A DNA stretch of 64,000 bases from Caulobacter vibrioides (GTDB taxonomy: Bacteria > Pseudomonadota > Alphaproteobacteria > Caulobacterales > Caulobacteraceae), in contig LNIY01000001.1 of NCBI GenBank assembly GCA_001449105.1, positions 186,001 through 250,000 on the forward strand. The letters are read 5' to 3'. Shown one piece after another: positions 35,514-44,859 of the stretch. Each line of letters opens with the position of its first letter. The stretch's first letter is position 1. A program made the translations under genes and the position numbers. The notes beneath the pieces were generated by a model, which did not search any database, was not told where the DNA came from, and was given only the letters and a program-made list of their open reading frames with translations.

Positions 35514-38147
35514 TTACAGGCGGTAGTCGAAGCCGACTTGGAAGTAGCGACCGCGCAGGTCGTACTGGCTGAAGTCGTACGGCGCGCGAATGCCGGGGAA
35601 GTTGGCGTCGTGCGGCGGCGCCTCATCGAAGACGTTCTCGACCTTGGCGTAGATCGTCACCTTCTTGAAGCCCGACCAGCCGACATAGAGGTCGACCTGA
35701 TCGTAGGCGTCGACGCGGCTCTGGCCGGCGACGGTCGGGATCAGGTCGTAGCCGCTGGTGTGGTACCAGGTCAGGTTGGCGTCGAGATCGGAGATCCTCC
35801 AGCCCAGGCGCGTGGTGGCCTTGTCGGCCGGCAGCACCGCGCCGCGGTTGTTGCCCGCGTAGTTGACCAGGGCCCCGCCCGGCGTGACCGGCCGGCGATA
35901 GTCGAAGACGTGGGTGTAGGCGGTCGAGACCGTGAAGTCGCCGTAGGCCTGCGTGCTGAACTTCTGGCCCAGTTCGATGTCGAGGCCCGAGGTCGTGAGC
36001 TCGGTGAGGTTCTGGTAGCGGTTGTAGACGGCCACCAGCTTGCCGCGGGCGTCGCGGATCACGTCGGCGGGGTTGTTGCCCTGGACGATCGAGGTGGTGT
36101 TGCCGGTGCCCACCAGGTTGCTAAGCTTGATCTTGTACCAGTCGATGCTGATCAGGCTGCCGCGCAGCGGAGTGAACACCGCGCCGACGTTGAACGAGCG
36201 CGTGCGCTCGGGGTCGAGGTCCGTGTTGCCGACCGTGAAGAAGGTCGGGCTCTGGCGCGAGCCGGGCAGGTCCGGATCGTAGGGGTCGACCACGGTGCCG
36301 TAGGAGATGTTGGTCGAGGCCGAGTTCTCCGACAGCGACGGGGCGCGGAAGCCGCGGGAGGCCGAGGCCCGCAGGGTCACCTTGTCGTTCGGCCGCCAGC
36401 GCACGCCGGCCTTGGGCGAGAAGGCGCTGCCGAAGTCGCTGTAGTGGTCGCCGCGGCCGGCGACCTGCAGCTCCAGGGTCGACAGGATCGGGATGTTGGC
36501 CTCGACATAGCCGGCGAACACCTCGCGCTCGCCGTCGACGGCGGCGATGGCCGGGCGGATCTGCAGGCCCGCGTCGATCTGCCAGGGATTGCTCGAGACC
36601 AGGGACTCGTTGCGGTACTCAACGCCCGCCGCGTAGCCGATCGGACCGGCCGGCAGCTCGAACAGCTCGCCCGAAATCTTGAAGTCGGCCCCGTAAAGCT
36701 CCGACTTGGCCGGGCGGACGGTGCTGAGACGGATGGAGTCGAGCACGGCCTTGGGGGTGTCTTCCGGCTGGTGCAGGTTCAGCGTGCCGTTGGCCAGGGC
36801 GTCGGCCAGGGCCCAGCGGTTGGCGAAGCCGGCCGCGACCGTCTCGCGCTCGTCGCTGGCCGAGGCGAAGGCGGCGAACTCCCAGTCAAACCGCTCGTTC
36901 TTGCCGCGCACGCCGCCGACGACGCGGTAGGCCTTGGAGACGTTGGTCTTCAGCGATTGGCCCAGATCGAAGAAGGTGTACTCGATCGGCGTGGCCACGC
37001 CGTAGGGATTGTAGGGGTTGCCCGCCGGCAGCAGGTTCGAGACCGGCTCGGCCAGGCCCGTCGTGGCGTTCAGCGCGAAACGGCCGCCTTCCAGCGTGAA
37101 GTACGGGCTGGAGCCGAAGATCGAGGCGCCCTTGATGTAGCTGTAGACCGCCTCGCCGAAGAGCTCGACGTTGTCGGTCACGCGATAGGTCCCGCTGACA
37201 TAGCCCTGGTAGCGGTCGGTCGACGGGATCAGCGTGGTGTAGGGCGACAGGTTGATGGCGCAAGTCTCGCCGGGCAGGCCGTCGATCGGGGCGCTGGCGG
37301 TGCGGACCATGCCGGTGGGGCAGTTGCCGGCGGCGTCGAGGAACGGAACCGACGCACCATTGACCAGGAAGCGGGCGCCCTTGGCGCTCCAACCGTTCCA
37401 GCGGCCGCCCGGCTGGCCGGTGTAGATGCCAGACTTGGTCAGGTCGCGCTCGTCCTGGTCGAGACGGTCGCGGGTGTAGGCCTCGACGCTGAACAGCACG
37501 TTGAAGCGGTCCTCGTCGAGATCGCCGAAGCCGCCGACCAGCTTGCCGCGCCAGGTGTCGAGACCCCCTTCGCCCGACGTGCCGTAGGTGGCGCCGCCTT
37601 CCAGGCCCTGGAAGTTCTGGCGGGTGATGATGTTGACCACGCCGGCCACGGCGTCGGAGCCGTAGATGGCCGAGGCGCCGTCCTTCAGCACCTCCATGCG
37701 CTGCACGGCGACCAGAGGCAGGGCGTTCAGGTTGACGAAGGTGTCCGACAGGCCGTTGGACGGGAAGCCGTAGTTGGCGACGCGGCGGCCGTTCAGCAGC
37801 ACCAGGGTGTTCTTCTGTGACAGGCCGCGCAGGCCGATGCCGGCCGAGCCCGAGGCCCAGCCGCTATTGCTGGTCTCGTTGGTCGAGTTGCCGGTGTTGG
37901 CCGAGATCGAGCGCAGCAGGTCGGCGACCGTCACCTTGCCCGAGGTCTTGACCTCCTCAAGGCCGATCACCTGCACCGGATTGAAGCCCTTGGCCGAGGC
38001 GCCGCGGATGTTGGTGCCGGTGACGACCAGTTCGTCGACCGCCGTCGAGGCGGCGTCGGCGGGCGGGTTCGCGGCCTGGGCCTGGACGAAGGTCGGGATG
38101 GCGGCGGAAGCGAAGAGCGCGGCGAGCGCGAGCGTCGACTTGGACAT
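35514..38147 (-). CDS. TonB-dependent receptor (peptide-uptake type)
   Basis: This 877-aa outer-membrane receptor has a signal peptide (residues 1-23), a TonB-box-like VDELVVTGTNI at about residues 40-50, a plug domain (QVIGLEEVKTSGKVTVADLLRSI, KNTLVLLNGRRVAN, RMEVLKDGASAIYGSDAVAGVVNIITR), and a 22-strand barrel ending in a C-terminal aromatic-containing strand (YFQVGFDYRL). It heads an operon with the M14 carboxypeptidase. Its substrate is therefore likely a peptide; this is context inference. The upstream region also holds a CTA-N9-TAG element. Confidence 0.94.
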   Translation of the reverse strand: MSKSTLALAALFASAAIPTFVQAQAANPPADAASTAVDELVVTGTNIRGASAKGFNPVQVIGLEEVKTSGKVTVADLLRSISANTGNSTNETSNSGWASGSAGIGLRGLSQKNTLVLLNGRRVANYGFPSNGLSDTFVNLNALPLVAVQRMEVLKDGASAIYGSDAVAGVVNIITRQNFQGLEGGATYGTSGEGGLDTWRGKLVGGFGDLDEDRFNVLFSVEAYTRDRLDQDERDLTKSGIYTGQPGGRWNGWSAKGARFLVNGASVPFLDAAGNCPTGMVRTASAPIDGLPGETCAINLSPYTTLIPSTDRYQGYVSGTYRVTDNVELFGEAVYSYIKGASIFGSSPYFTLEGGRFALNATTGLAEPVSNLLPAGNPYNPYGVATPIEYTFFDLGQSLKTNVSKAYRVVGGVRGKNERFDWEFAAFASASDERETVAAGFANRWALADALANGTLNLHQPEDTPKAVLDSIRLSTVRPAKSELYGADFKISGELFELPAGPIGYAAGVEYRNESLVSSNPWQIDAGLQIRPAIAAVDGEREVFAGYVEANIPILSTLELQVAGRGDHYSDFGSAFSPKAGVRWRPNDKVTLRASASRGFRAPSLSENSASTNISYGTVVDPYDPDLPGSRQSPTFFTVGNTDLDPERTRSFNVGAVFTPLRGSLISIDWYKIKLSNLVGTGNTTSIVQGNNPADVIRDARGKLVAVYNRYQNLTELTTSGLDIELGQKFSTQAYGDFTVSTAYTHVFDYRRPVTPGGALVNYAGNNRGAVLPADKATTRLGWRISDLDANLTWYHTSGYDLIPTVAGQSRVDAYDQVDLYVGWSGFKKVTIYAKVENVFDEAPPHDANFPGIRAPYDFSQYDLRGRYFQVGFDYRL

Positions 38148-38350
38148 GAACGGTAAGCCCCAGAAACAAACAGTGGGGCCGCCTTAAGGCCGCTCGTGGC
38201 GCTTATCGCTCCAGTTTTTCTATCGTCGGAGTGAGGTTCAATTCGCAAGGCGCAAGCGAAACAAATCTATTTTCGCCAATGACTTGCGTCTAATTTCTTC
38301 ATTTCGGCGACGTCGCGGCCAATCTCGTGAAATGCTGAGCATATATATTT

Positions 38351-38365
38351 CTACTTATTTTATAG
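38351..38365. promoter_or_regulatory. CTA-N9-TAG element, copy 1
   Basis: CTACTTATTTTATAG is an inverted repeat with 3-bp outer arms in an AT-rich surround, about 200 bp upstream of the receptor start on the minus strand and about 195 bp upstream of the desaturase start on the plus strand. The same 15-bp frame appears at 38489-38503 and 47591-47605. Candidate operator of unknown regulator. Confidence 0.4.
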
Positions 38366-38488
38366 GATTTTAGCTGACCCGGAGGCGCGGGACGCGGCGG
38401 GTCCGAACCCGCGCCTCCGCCCTCGCGAAGACGGCCGCGAGCCGTCGGGCCTGATCGCCTCGCCAGAAAAACTCCCTCGACCAAATTC

Positions 38489-38503
38489 CTACTCAATTTG
38501 TAG
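38489..38503. promoter_or_regulatory. CTA-N9-TAG element, copy 2
   Basis: CTACTCAATTTGTAG has perfect 4-bp arms (CTAC/GTAG) with a 7-nt spacer. It lies 56 bp before the desaturase start, so it falls within or next to that gene's promoter. Like copies 1 and 3 it is followed by an A/T run. Confidence 0.4.
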
Positions 38504-38559
38504 ATTTTTGATGCGGCGCCCCACCGGACGCGCCAGCCCACCCGTTGGAAGTCGCATAG

Positions 38560-39483
38560 ATGTCGTCGGCGCCTCGCCCTGATTCAGCCTCGCTCCCGAG
38601 CCGTCTCGAAATTCCCACCCTGATCCTCTGGGCCGTCATTCATGGCGGCTGGATCATGCTCACCTTGGCCAGCGCCAAGATTCCGACGCCGCTGCTGGCG
38701 GCGCTGGGCGGCTGGCTCCTGGCCTGGCACGGCTCGTTCCAGCACGAGGCGATCCACGGCCACCCCACGCCGTGGCGGCGGGTCAACGACGCCCTGGCCT
38801 TCGCGCCGCTGTCGCTGTGGCTGCCCTACCCGCTCTATCGGCGATCCCACCTGGCGCATCACGCCACGCACGACCTGACCGATCCCGAGCACGACCCGGA
38901 GTCGCGCTACCTCGCGGCGTCGGCGTCGCGCGGGTCGCGCCTGCTGGCCGCCGCCGGATCGACCCTGGCCGGGCGGCTGCTGCTGGGTCCGCCGATCGAG
39001 ATCGCGACCTTCCTCGCGCTGGAAGTTCGAGCCCTGACGTCGCCGGGCGCGGCCGAGGCTCGCCGGATCTGGGCGACGCACCTGGCGCTGGTCGCCGCCC
39101 TGCTGGCCTGGCTGCATCTGGCCTGCGACCTCTCGCTCGGCCGCTACCTGCTGTGCTTCGTCTATCCGGGCGCGGCCCTGTCGCTGATCCGCTCGTTCGC
39201 CGAGCATCGCGCCCACCGCGACAAGGACCGGCGCGTGGCCGTGGTCGAGAACGCGCCGCTGCTGGGCCTGCTGTTCCTGAACAACAATCTGCACGCGGCG
39301 CATCATGACAGCCCCGGCACGCCCTGGTACCGCCTGCCCGGCCGCTACGCCCGCGAACGCTCGCGCCTGCTCTCGGCCAACGGCGGCCTCGTCTACGACG
39401 GCTACGCCGAGGTCTTCCGCCGCTACCTGCTGGCGCCGCACGACCACCACGACCACCGCAAGGCGCTGGAGACCTCACGATGA
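38560..39483 (+). CDS. Membrane fatty-acid-desaturase-family enzyme
   Basis: This 307-aa integral membrane protein carries the three histidine boxes of the di-iron desaturase/hydroxylase superfamily: HEAIHGH at about residues 65-71, HLAHHATHD at about 97-105, and NLHAAHHD near residue 245. Hydrophobic segments fall between them. The family acts on acyl chains, sterols or carotenoids using O2. The substrate is not predictable. Its stop overlaps the next gene, a PhnD-like binding protein, an unusual pairing for a desaturase. Start at 38560, with no strong Shine-Dalgarno. Confidence 0.88.
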   Translation: MSSAPRPDSASLPSRLEIPTLILWAVIHGGWIMLTLASAKIPTPLLAALGGWLLAWHGSFQHEAIHGHPTPWRRVNDALAFAPLSLWLPYPLYRRSHLAHHATHDLTDPEHDPESRYLAASASRGSRLLAAAGSTLAGRLLLGPPIEIATFLALEVRALTSPGAAEARRIWATHLALVAALLAWLHLACDLSLGRYLLCFVYPGAALSLIRSFAEHRAHRDKDRRVAVVENAPLLGLLFLNNNLHAAHHDSPGTPWYRLPGRYARERSRLLSANGGLVYDGYAEVFRRYLLAPHDHHDHRKALETSR

Positions 39484-40313
39484 CGCTCGCCCGCCGCCAC
39501 CGCCCCGTGGCCGCCGTCGCCGCCCTGCCGATGTACGACCTGCCCGAGCTTCGCGAGGCCAACGACAAGCTGTGGTCGGCCATCTCCAGGCGGCTCAAGG
39601 CGCGCGGCGTGCCCGCCCCCGCCCGTCTCGATCGCGAACAGCCGCTCGAGGCGGTCTGGAGCAACCCCGACCTGCTGCTGGCGCAGACCTGTGGCTATCC
39701 CCTGGCCAAGCGCCTGAGGGGCGCGGTGCGGGTGCTTGCCACGCCGCGCTACCGCGCCACCGGATGCGACGGCCCTCTGCACCGCAGCGCCATCCTGGTG
39801 CGAGCCGACGATCCGGCCGCCAACCTGGCCGACCTGCGCGGCCGGCGCTGCGCGCTGAACGATCCGGATTCCAATACCGGCATGAACCTTCTGCGGGCCG
39901 AGATCGCGCCGCTGGCGTCCGGCGAGCGGTTCTTCAAGTCCGTGCTGCTGACCGGGGCGCACGTGGCCAGCGCCCAGGCCCTGGTCGACGGCGACGCGGA
40001 CGTGGCGGCCCTGGACTGCGTGACCTGGGCCCATATCCAGCGCCATCGCCCCCAGTTGACGGAAGGCCTGCGGGTGCTGGCCTGGACGGCGGCGACGCCC
40101 GGCCTGCCGCTGATCGCCTCGGCCGCCCTGCCGGCCAGGATCCATCAGACCACCCTGGCGGTGCTGGAGGAGGTGATGGCCGATCCCACCCTGCGGACCG
40201 CTCGCCAGACCCTGCTGCTGGAGGGCCTGGACCTGCTGCCCGCCGCCCACTATCGCGCCGTCGTGCACCTGGAGGATCTCGCCCGCGGCCTGGCCTATCC
40301 AAAGCTGCACTGA
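39480..40313 (+). CDS. PhnD/SsuA-like periplasmic-binding-fold protein without signal peptide
   Basis: This 277-aa protein matches the phosphonate/phosphite-type binding-protein family (PhnD superfamily): ASLPMYD-like opening (AALPMYDLPELREAND), LLLAQTCGYPL, then DLRGRRCALNDPDSNTGMNLLR and later DGDADVAALDCVTW. Those segments are hallmarks of the COG3221-type family. No signal peptide is visible, so it may be cytoplasmic or act as a ligand-sensing protein rather than a transport receptor. No cognate permease is adjacent. ATG at 39480 overlaps the desaturase stop, so the two are co-translated. Confidence 0.82.
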   Translation: MTLARRHRPVAAVAALPMYDLPELREANDKLWSAISRRLKARGVPAPARLDREQPLEAVWSNPDLLLAQTCGYPLAKRLRGAVRVLATPRYRATGCDGPLHRSAILVRADDPAANLADLRGRRCALNDPDSNTGMNLLRAEIAPLASGERFFKSVLLTGAHVASAQALVDGDADVAALDCVTWAHIQRHRPQLTEGLRVLAWTAATPGLPLIASAALPARIHQTTLAVLEEVMADPTLRTARQTLLLEGLDLLPAAHYRAVVHLEDLARGLAYPKLH

Positions 40314-40551
40314 CGCCGGCCGCACCGCCGCTCATAAACTTCATTCGAATTATTCAGTTTTACTCGCGAAAACCCGCCATCAAGACACGGAAATAAGCGC
40401 CATTGTTTTTGAAAGGAAAATAATCATCGAAATCACCACCTCAGAAAAGCTCTAAGCAAAGCGCAAGAAACCTGGATTTCATTCATCAAGGCGACGACGC
40501 CTCTGACGCCCCGACCACCGCCGCGCCTGTCGGCAACTCTTTCGGGGCATC
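40314..40551. promoter_or_regulatory. 238-bp upstream region of a TonB receptor operon
   Basis: This AT-rich gap precedes the receptor at 40552. It contains the inverted repeat GTTTT-N7-AAAAC at 40357-40373 and an ATTCGAAT palindrome at about 40343-40350. It does not contain the CTA-N9-TAG element. Its promoter could not be pinned to a box pair. Confidence 0.4.
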
Positions 40552-42825
40552 ATGCACAGCTTCATTCCGTCGCCGGCCTTCCGCATCCGCCTGCTCGCGG
40601 CGACCGCTCTGGCCACGCTCGCGACCACCGCCCACGCCGCGCCGAACACGCCTTCGCCCGACGCCGCCGACGGCAAGGTCGAGGAGGTGATCGTCACCGC
40701 CCAGAAACGCTCCGAGAACCTGCAGAACACGCCGATCGCCATCACCGCCCTGGCCGGCGAAGCGATCGAGCAGCAGAAGATCGCCACCTTCCGCGACCTG
40801 GCCGGCCGCGTTCCGGGCCTGCTGGCGCCGAGGCGGTCGACCGCCTACACCACCCAGCAGTATTCGATCCGCGGCATCGGCGAGATCGACACCTATCCCG
40901 AGCCCTCGGTCGCGGTTTACGTCGACGACGTCTATCTGGCCCGCACCGTCGGCTCGCTCTACGACACGCCCGACCTGGAGCGGGTGGAGGTGCTGCGCGG
41001 GCCCCAGGGCACGCTCTACGGCCGCAATTCCAGCGCCGGCGCCATCCGCTTCATCACCAAGGAGCCGACGGCCCAGCGCAGCGGCGAGATCGGCCTGGCG
41101 CTCGGCAGCTACGACAATCTCGACTTCAAGGCCCGCATCAACGGCGCGATCCTGGCGAACGACAAGCTGAACGGCTCGCTGTCGGTGATCCGCCACACCC
41201 GCGACGGCTGGCAGCACAGCGTGCCGCTGAACAAGGACATCAACGACCTGGACCTGACCGTCCTGCGCGGCAAGCTGTTCTCGCAGCTCACCGAGGACAC
41301 CAGCATCGGCTTCTCGGCCGACGGCATGTGGGACCGCTCCAGCCAGAGCTACTACACACCGGTGAACCAGCCCGACGGCCTGGTCGGCGGCGGCGGCAAG
41401 ACCGACCCGGACCTGACCTGGTCCGACACCCTGCCCTACAACAGGACCACGGTTTACGGCGCCTCGCTGACCATCAAGCACCGCCTGACCGACAATCTGA
41501 GCCTGAAGTCGGTGACCGCCGTGCGCGGCATGCACGGCCCGATCTACTACGACAACGACGGCGTCACCCAGATCAAGGGCGACAGCTACGCCGGCTTCGA
41601 CCAGCACTACCGGACGCAGGAGTTCAACCTGAACGGCGAGTACGATCGCCTGAACTTCGTCGCCGGCGTCTATTATTTCTACGAGTACTTCCACAACCAC
41701 CGGCTCAGCCAGTCGGCCGGCAGCCCCAGCGACAACGTCGGCACGGTCACCCACACCAACAACTACCTGCGCACCGAAAGCTGGGCGGTGTTCGGCCAGG
41801 TGAACTACAAACTGACGCAGCGCCTGACCGCGACGCTGGGCGGCCGCTACACCGAGGACCGTCGGCGTTTCGACAACTTCGGCCAGCAGAAGTCCAACAC
41901 CGCCCTGCACGACCCGCAGGAGTGGAACTACGACCCCTGGCAGTTCGAGAAGCTGTACGGCCCCTACACCACCAATTTCGACGTCCACGCGCCTTGGACC
42001 AGCTTCGACAGCTTCACGCCGAAGCTTGGCCTGCAGTTCCAATGGACGCCGGACGTTCTGGTCTACGGCTCCTATTCGCAGGGCTTCAAGAGCGGCGGCT
42101 ACGACCTGCGCACGAACACGGTGGTCGGTTCGCTGACGCCCTACCTGCCGCAGACGACCAGCACCTACGAGTTGGGGATCAAGACCCGCTGGCTGGACGG
42201 GGCGCTGACCGCGAACCTGGCGGCCTTCTACAACGACATCGAGGACTTCCAGGTGCGGGCCACGGCCACCGCCGCCCTGGGCAACGTCGTCAACCAGCTG
42301 ATCAACGCCGGCGACGCCCACTCTCAGGGCGTCGAGGTCGAACTGGCGGCCGCGCCGATCGAGGGCCTGCGCCTGTCGGCGACGGCCGCCTATCTGGAAA
42401 CGGCCTACGACACCTTCACCGCCACCCTGCCCAACAACGTCGCGGGCCGGAGAACCCTGGTGGGGCTGGACTTCCCCTATGCGCCACGCTGGCAGCTGGG
42501 CTTTGCGGCCAACTACCGGCTGCCGCTGGACACGCCGGGCGCCTGGCGGGTCGGCGCGGACGCCCAGTACGAGTCCCGTCGCTACGTCGACATCTACAAC
42601 ACCGCCCAGACCCAGGTGCGGCCGCAGACCTTCGTCAACGCCACGGTCAACTACACGGCCGACGACGAGGGCTGGACCGCCGGGGTGCAGGTCAAGAACC
42701 TGTTCGACCTGCGGCGCGGCCAGGCCGGGGGCTATTCGCCCAGCAACGCCGGAACCTCGCCCCTGTACTACCGCGCCTACAACGAGCCGCGGATGATCAA
42801 CCTCTACGTCAATCGCAAGTTCTAG
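40552..42825 (+). CDS. TonB-dependent receptor
   Basis: This 757-aa outer-membrane receptor has a signal peptide (residues 1-26), a TonB box region (VEEVIVTAQKRSENLQ, residues about 42-57), a plug with ALAGEAIEQQKIATFRDLAGRVPGL and LERVEVLRGPQGTLYGRNSSAGAIRF, and a barrel ending in PRMINLYVNRKF. The plug signature LRGPQGTLYGRNS is typical of the Caulobacterales/sphingomonad FecA-like group. It is followed 10 bp later by an SDR gene and likely co-transcribed. The ligand is unknown; the neighbourhood favours an organosulfur or related small solute. Confidence 0.94.
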   Translation: MHSFIPSPAFRIRLLAATALATLATTAHAAPNTPSPDAADGKVEEVIVTAQKRSENLQNTPIAITALAGEAIEQQKIATFRDLAGRVPGLLAPRRSTAYTTQQYSIRGIGEIDTYPEPSVAVYVDDVYLARTVGSLYDTPDLERVEVLRGPQGTLYGRNSSAGAIRFITKEPTAQRSGEIGLALGSYDNLDFKARINGAILANDKLNGSLSVIRHTRDGWQHSVPLNKDINDLDLTVLRGKLFSQLTEDTSIGFSADGMWDRSSQSYYTPVNQPDGLVGGGGKTDPDLTWSDTLPYNRTTVYGASLTIKHRLTDNLSLKSVTAVRGMHGPIYYDNDGVTQIKGDSYAGFDQHYRTQEFNLNGEYDRLNFVAGVYYFYEYFHNHRLSQSAGSPSDNVGTVTHTNNYLRTESWAVFGQVNYKLTQRLTATLGGRYTEDRRRFDNFGQQKSNTALHDPQEWNYDPWQFEKLYGPYTTNFDVHAPWTSFDSFTPKLGLQFQWTPDVLVYGSYSQGFKSGGYDLRTNTVVGSLTPYLPQTTSTYELGIKTRWLDGALTANLAAFYNDIEDFQVRATATAALGNVVNQLINAGDAHSQGVEVELAAAPIEGLRLSATAAYLETAYDTFTATLPNNVAGRRTLVGLDFPYAPRWQLGFAANYRLPLDTPGAWRVGADAQYESRRYVDIYNTAQTQVRPQTFVNATVNYTADDEGWTAGVQVKNLFDLRRGQAGGYSPSNAGTSPLYYRAYNEPRMINLYVNRKF

Positions 42826-42834
42826 GAGGCCGTC

Positions 42835-43593
42835 ATGGACCTGCAACTGGCGGGGAAACGCGCCATCGTCACCGGCGGCAGCCGGGGCATCGGCAAGGCT
42901 ATCGCCCTGGCCCTGGGCCGCGAGGGCGTCGAGGTGGCCATCGCCGGGCGCGACAGCGTGGCCCTGGAGGCGGCGACCTTCGAACTGGCCAACACTCTGG
43001 GCCGGCGGGTGACGCCGATCCGGGCCGACACCGGCGACGACGCCTCGGTCGACAACCTCGTCCGCGCGGCGATCGCCGAACTCGGCGGGGTCGACATCCT
43101 GATCAACAACGCCGCCACGCCCGGCGGCGCGGCCCCGGCGGGGCGCCTGGACCAGATTGACGGCGCGGCGCTGCTGGCCGACGTAAACGTCAAGGTCGCC
43201 GGCTATCTGCGCACGGCCAAGGCGGTCGCGCCGCACCTGGTGGAGGCCGGCTGGGGCCGGATCATCAACATCGGCGGGCTGGCGGCGCGGACCACCGGCC
43301 ACTACGTGGCTTCGATCCGCAACGGCGCGGTTTCGTCGCTGACCAAGAACCTGGCCGACGAACTGGGACCGCGCGGGATTACCGCCAACGTCATCCATCC
43401 GGGCGGCACCCGCACCGAGAAGACGACGGCCGAGGTCGAGGCCAGGATCGCCCAGGGCAACACCATCGGCCGCATCGTCGACGCATCGGAGATCGCCTGG
43501 CTGGTCGCCGTGCTGGCCTCGCCGCTCAGCGGCGCGATCAACGGCCAGACCATCGCCGCCGGCGGCGGCGTTCCCAGGACCATCGACTACTGA
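42835..43593 (+). CDS. SDR-family oxidoreductase with atypical active site
   Basis: This 252-aa protein has the classical short-chain dehydrogenase fold: nucleotide motif VTGGSRGIGKAIA at residues 13-25, a helix-4 NNAAT motif, and the closing TANVIHPGGTRTE segment. The catalytic region is unusual. Tyr157 is followed by V-A-S-I-R-N, so the canonical YxxxK lysine is replaced by isoleucine, and the catalytic-Ser strand reads INIGG with Gly in place of Ser. It is therefore either a divergent SDR subfamily or a non-catalytic/altered enzyme. It follows the receptor by 10 bp. The cofactor-binding half looks intact. Confidence 0.85.
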   Translation: MDLQLAGKRAIVTGGSRGIGKAIALALGREGVEVAIAGRDSVALEAATFELANTLGRRVTPIRADTGDDASVDNLVRAAIAELGGVDILINNAATPGGAAPAGRLDQIDGAALLADVNVKVAGYLRTAKAVAPHLVEAGWGRIINIGGLAARTTGHYVASIRNGAVSSLTKNLADELGPRGITANVIHPGGTRTEKTTAEVEARIAQGNTIGRIVDASEIAWLVAVLASPLSGAINGQTIAAGGGVPRTIDY

Positions 43594-43619
43594 CGCCCCC
43601 GCCGCAGTAATTCTGGCCC

Positions 43620-43647
43620 GCGTCCAAGATTAAGCGAAGACGGACGC
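43620..43647. terminator. Possible hairpin downstream of the SDR gene
   Basis: GCGTCC and GGACGC form a 6-bp stem around a 16-nt loop, 27 bp after the SDR stop. It has no T-tract, so a terminator role is weakly supported. It does separate the receptor/SDR operon from the ABC operon. Confidence 0.2.
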
Positions 43648-43781
43648 CGATTTCCCAAGCCCGGGCGCATGCATCAGGCGCGCTGATACCGCTGATGAGA
43701 ACTGCGCGTTTGTTCGCTTTTTCTCGCTCCGGCTAAGCGTCGAACGCCAAGACCGCCCTCCGAAGAAAGACGACAGACGCC

Positions 43782-44849
43782 ATGTCCGAAGACCTCGACG
43801 ACATCGCCGAACCGGAGGCCAGGCCAAAGCCCTCCCTGCTGAACCGCCGAAACCTGCTGGTCGCCGGCGGCGGCCTGGCGGCGGCGGGCGTGGCCGGCGC
43901 GGTCGCCTGGGGCACGGCGGGGCCCAAGCGCCCCGTCACCGCCGACGGCAAGCGCAAGATCCGCCTGGCCTGGAACGCCAACGCCATCTGCCTGGCCCCC
44001 GCCCTGCTGGCCAAGGAATACGGCATCTACGCCGACAACGGCCTGGACGTGGAGCTGGTCAACTTCGCCGGCTCGACCGACCAGCTTCTGGAAGCCATCT
44101 CCACAGGCAAGGCCGACGCCGGGGTCGGCATGATCCTGCGCTGGATCAAGCCGCTGGAGCAGGGCTTCGACGTCAAGCTGATCGCGGGCACGCACGGCGG
44201 CTGCCTGCGGGTGGTCGGCTCGCGCCGCCACGGGATCACCGACGACGTCCAGAGCCTGCGCGGCAAGACCATCGGCCTGGCCGAGATCAGCGGCTCGGGC
44301 CGCAACGCGCTCGCCGTGCTGCTGAAGGCCAACGGCCTGGACCCCAACCGCGACGTCCAGTGGCGCGCCTTCCCCGCCCCGCTGCTGGCGGCGGCGGCCG
44401 AGAAGGGCGAGATCCAGGCCTTCGTCGATTCCGATCCCCTGCTCTACCTGCTGCAGAAGGCCTCGAAGGGCGACCTCGTCGAGGTGCTGTCGAACCTTTC
44501 GGCGCCCTGGCAGGACCGCTTCTGCTGCGTGCTGGGGGCCAGCGGCCACCTGCTGCGCGACGACCGGCCGGCCGCCACGGCCCTGGCCCGCTCGCTGGTC
44601 ACCGCCGCCACCCTGTGCTCGCAGGATCCGCACGCCACGGCCCGGGTGTTCGCGCCCTACGCCAAGGCCAGCGAGGAGGACCTCGTGGCGGTGCTGCGCA
44701 TGCAGACCCACGACAAGCACCCCGTCGGCCGCGACCTGGAGCGCGAAGTGGCGCTGTACGCGCGAGAGCTTCGCGAGGTCGGGGTGATGAAGCCAAACCT
44801 CGTGCCCGACCGCTTCGCGGCCGGGATCGTCGACAACGTCTTCGCCTGA
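43782..44849 (+). CDS. ABC transporter substrate-binding protein, SsuA/NMT1-like, Tat-exported
   Basis: This 355-aa protein binds a sulfonate- or thiamine-precursor-type ligand. Twin arginines (LNRRNLLVAGGGLAAAG) after a 20-residue acidic leader indicate a Tat-type signal. The mature part opens KIRLAWNANAICLAPALLAKEYGIYADNGLDVELV, then GKADAGVGMILRW and LIAGTHGGC, the usual NMT1/SsuA-family segments. The permease gene follows at 10 bp and the ATPase overlaps that, giving a complete ABC importer. Confidence 0.88.
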   Translation: MSEDLDDIAEPEARPKPSLLNRRNLLVAGGGLAAAGVAGAVAWGTAGPKRPVTADGKRKIRLAWNANAICLAPALLAKEYGIYADNGLDVELVNFAGSTDQLLEAISTGKADAGVGMILRWIKPLEQGFDVKLIAGTHGGCLRVVGSRRHGITDDVQSLRGKTIGLAEISGSGRNALAVLLKANGLDPNRDVQWRAFPAPLLAAAAEKGEIQAFVDSDPLLYLLQKASKGDLVEVLSNLSAPWQDRFCCVLGASGHLLRDDRPAATALARSLVTAATLCSQDPHATARVFAPYAKASEEDLVAVLRMQTHDKHPVGRDLEREVALYARELREVGVMKPNLVPDRFAAGIVDNVFA

Positions 44850-44859
44850 GGAGCCGATC

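Larger units (their letters stand above)
38148..38559. promoter_or_regulatory. 412-bp divergent promoter region
   Basis: No gene is visible in this AT-richer gap between the receptor gene on the minus strand and the desaturase gene on the plus strand. It holds two 15-bp CTA-N9-TAG palindromes (38351-38365 and 38489-38503), a GCCTTAAGGC palindrome near 38185, and a CCCCA-N11-TGGGG hairpin near 38161-38181 in what would be the receptor mRNA leader. Both flanking promoters must lie here, but no -35/-10 pair could be fixed with confidence. Confidence 0.6.

Noticed and set aside
40357..40373. GTTTT-N7-AAAAC repeat as a fourth copy of the CTA-N9-TAG element
   Set aside because: Arms and spacing differ; it does not fit the shared 15-bp frame.
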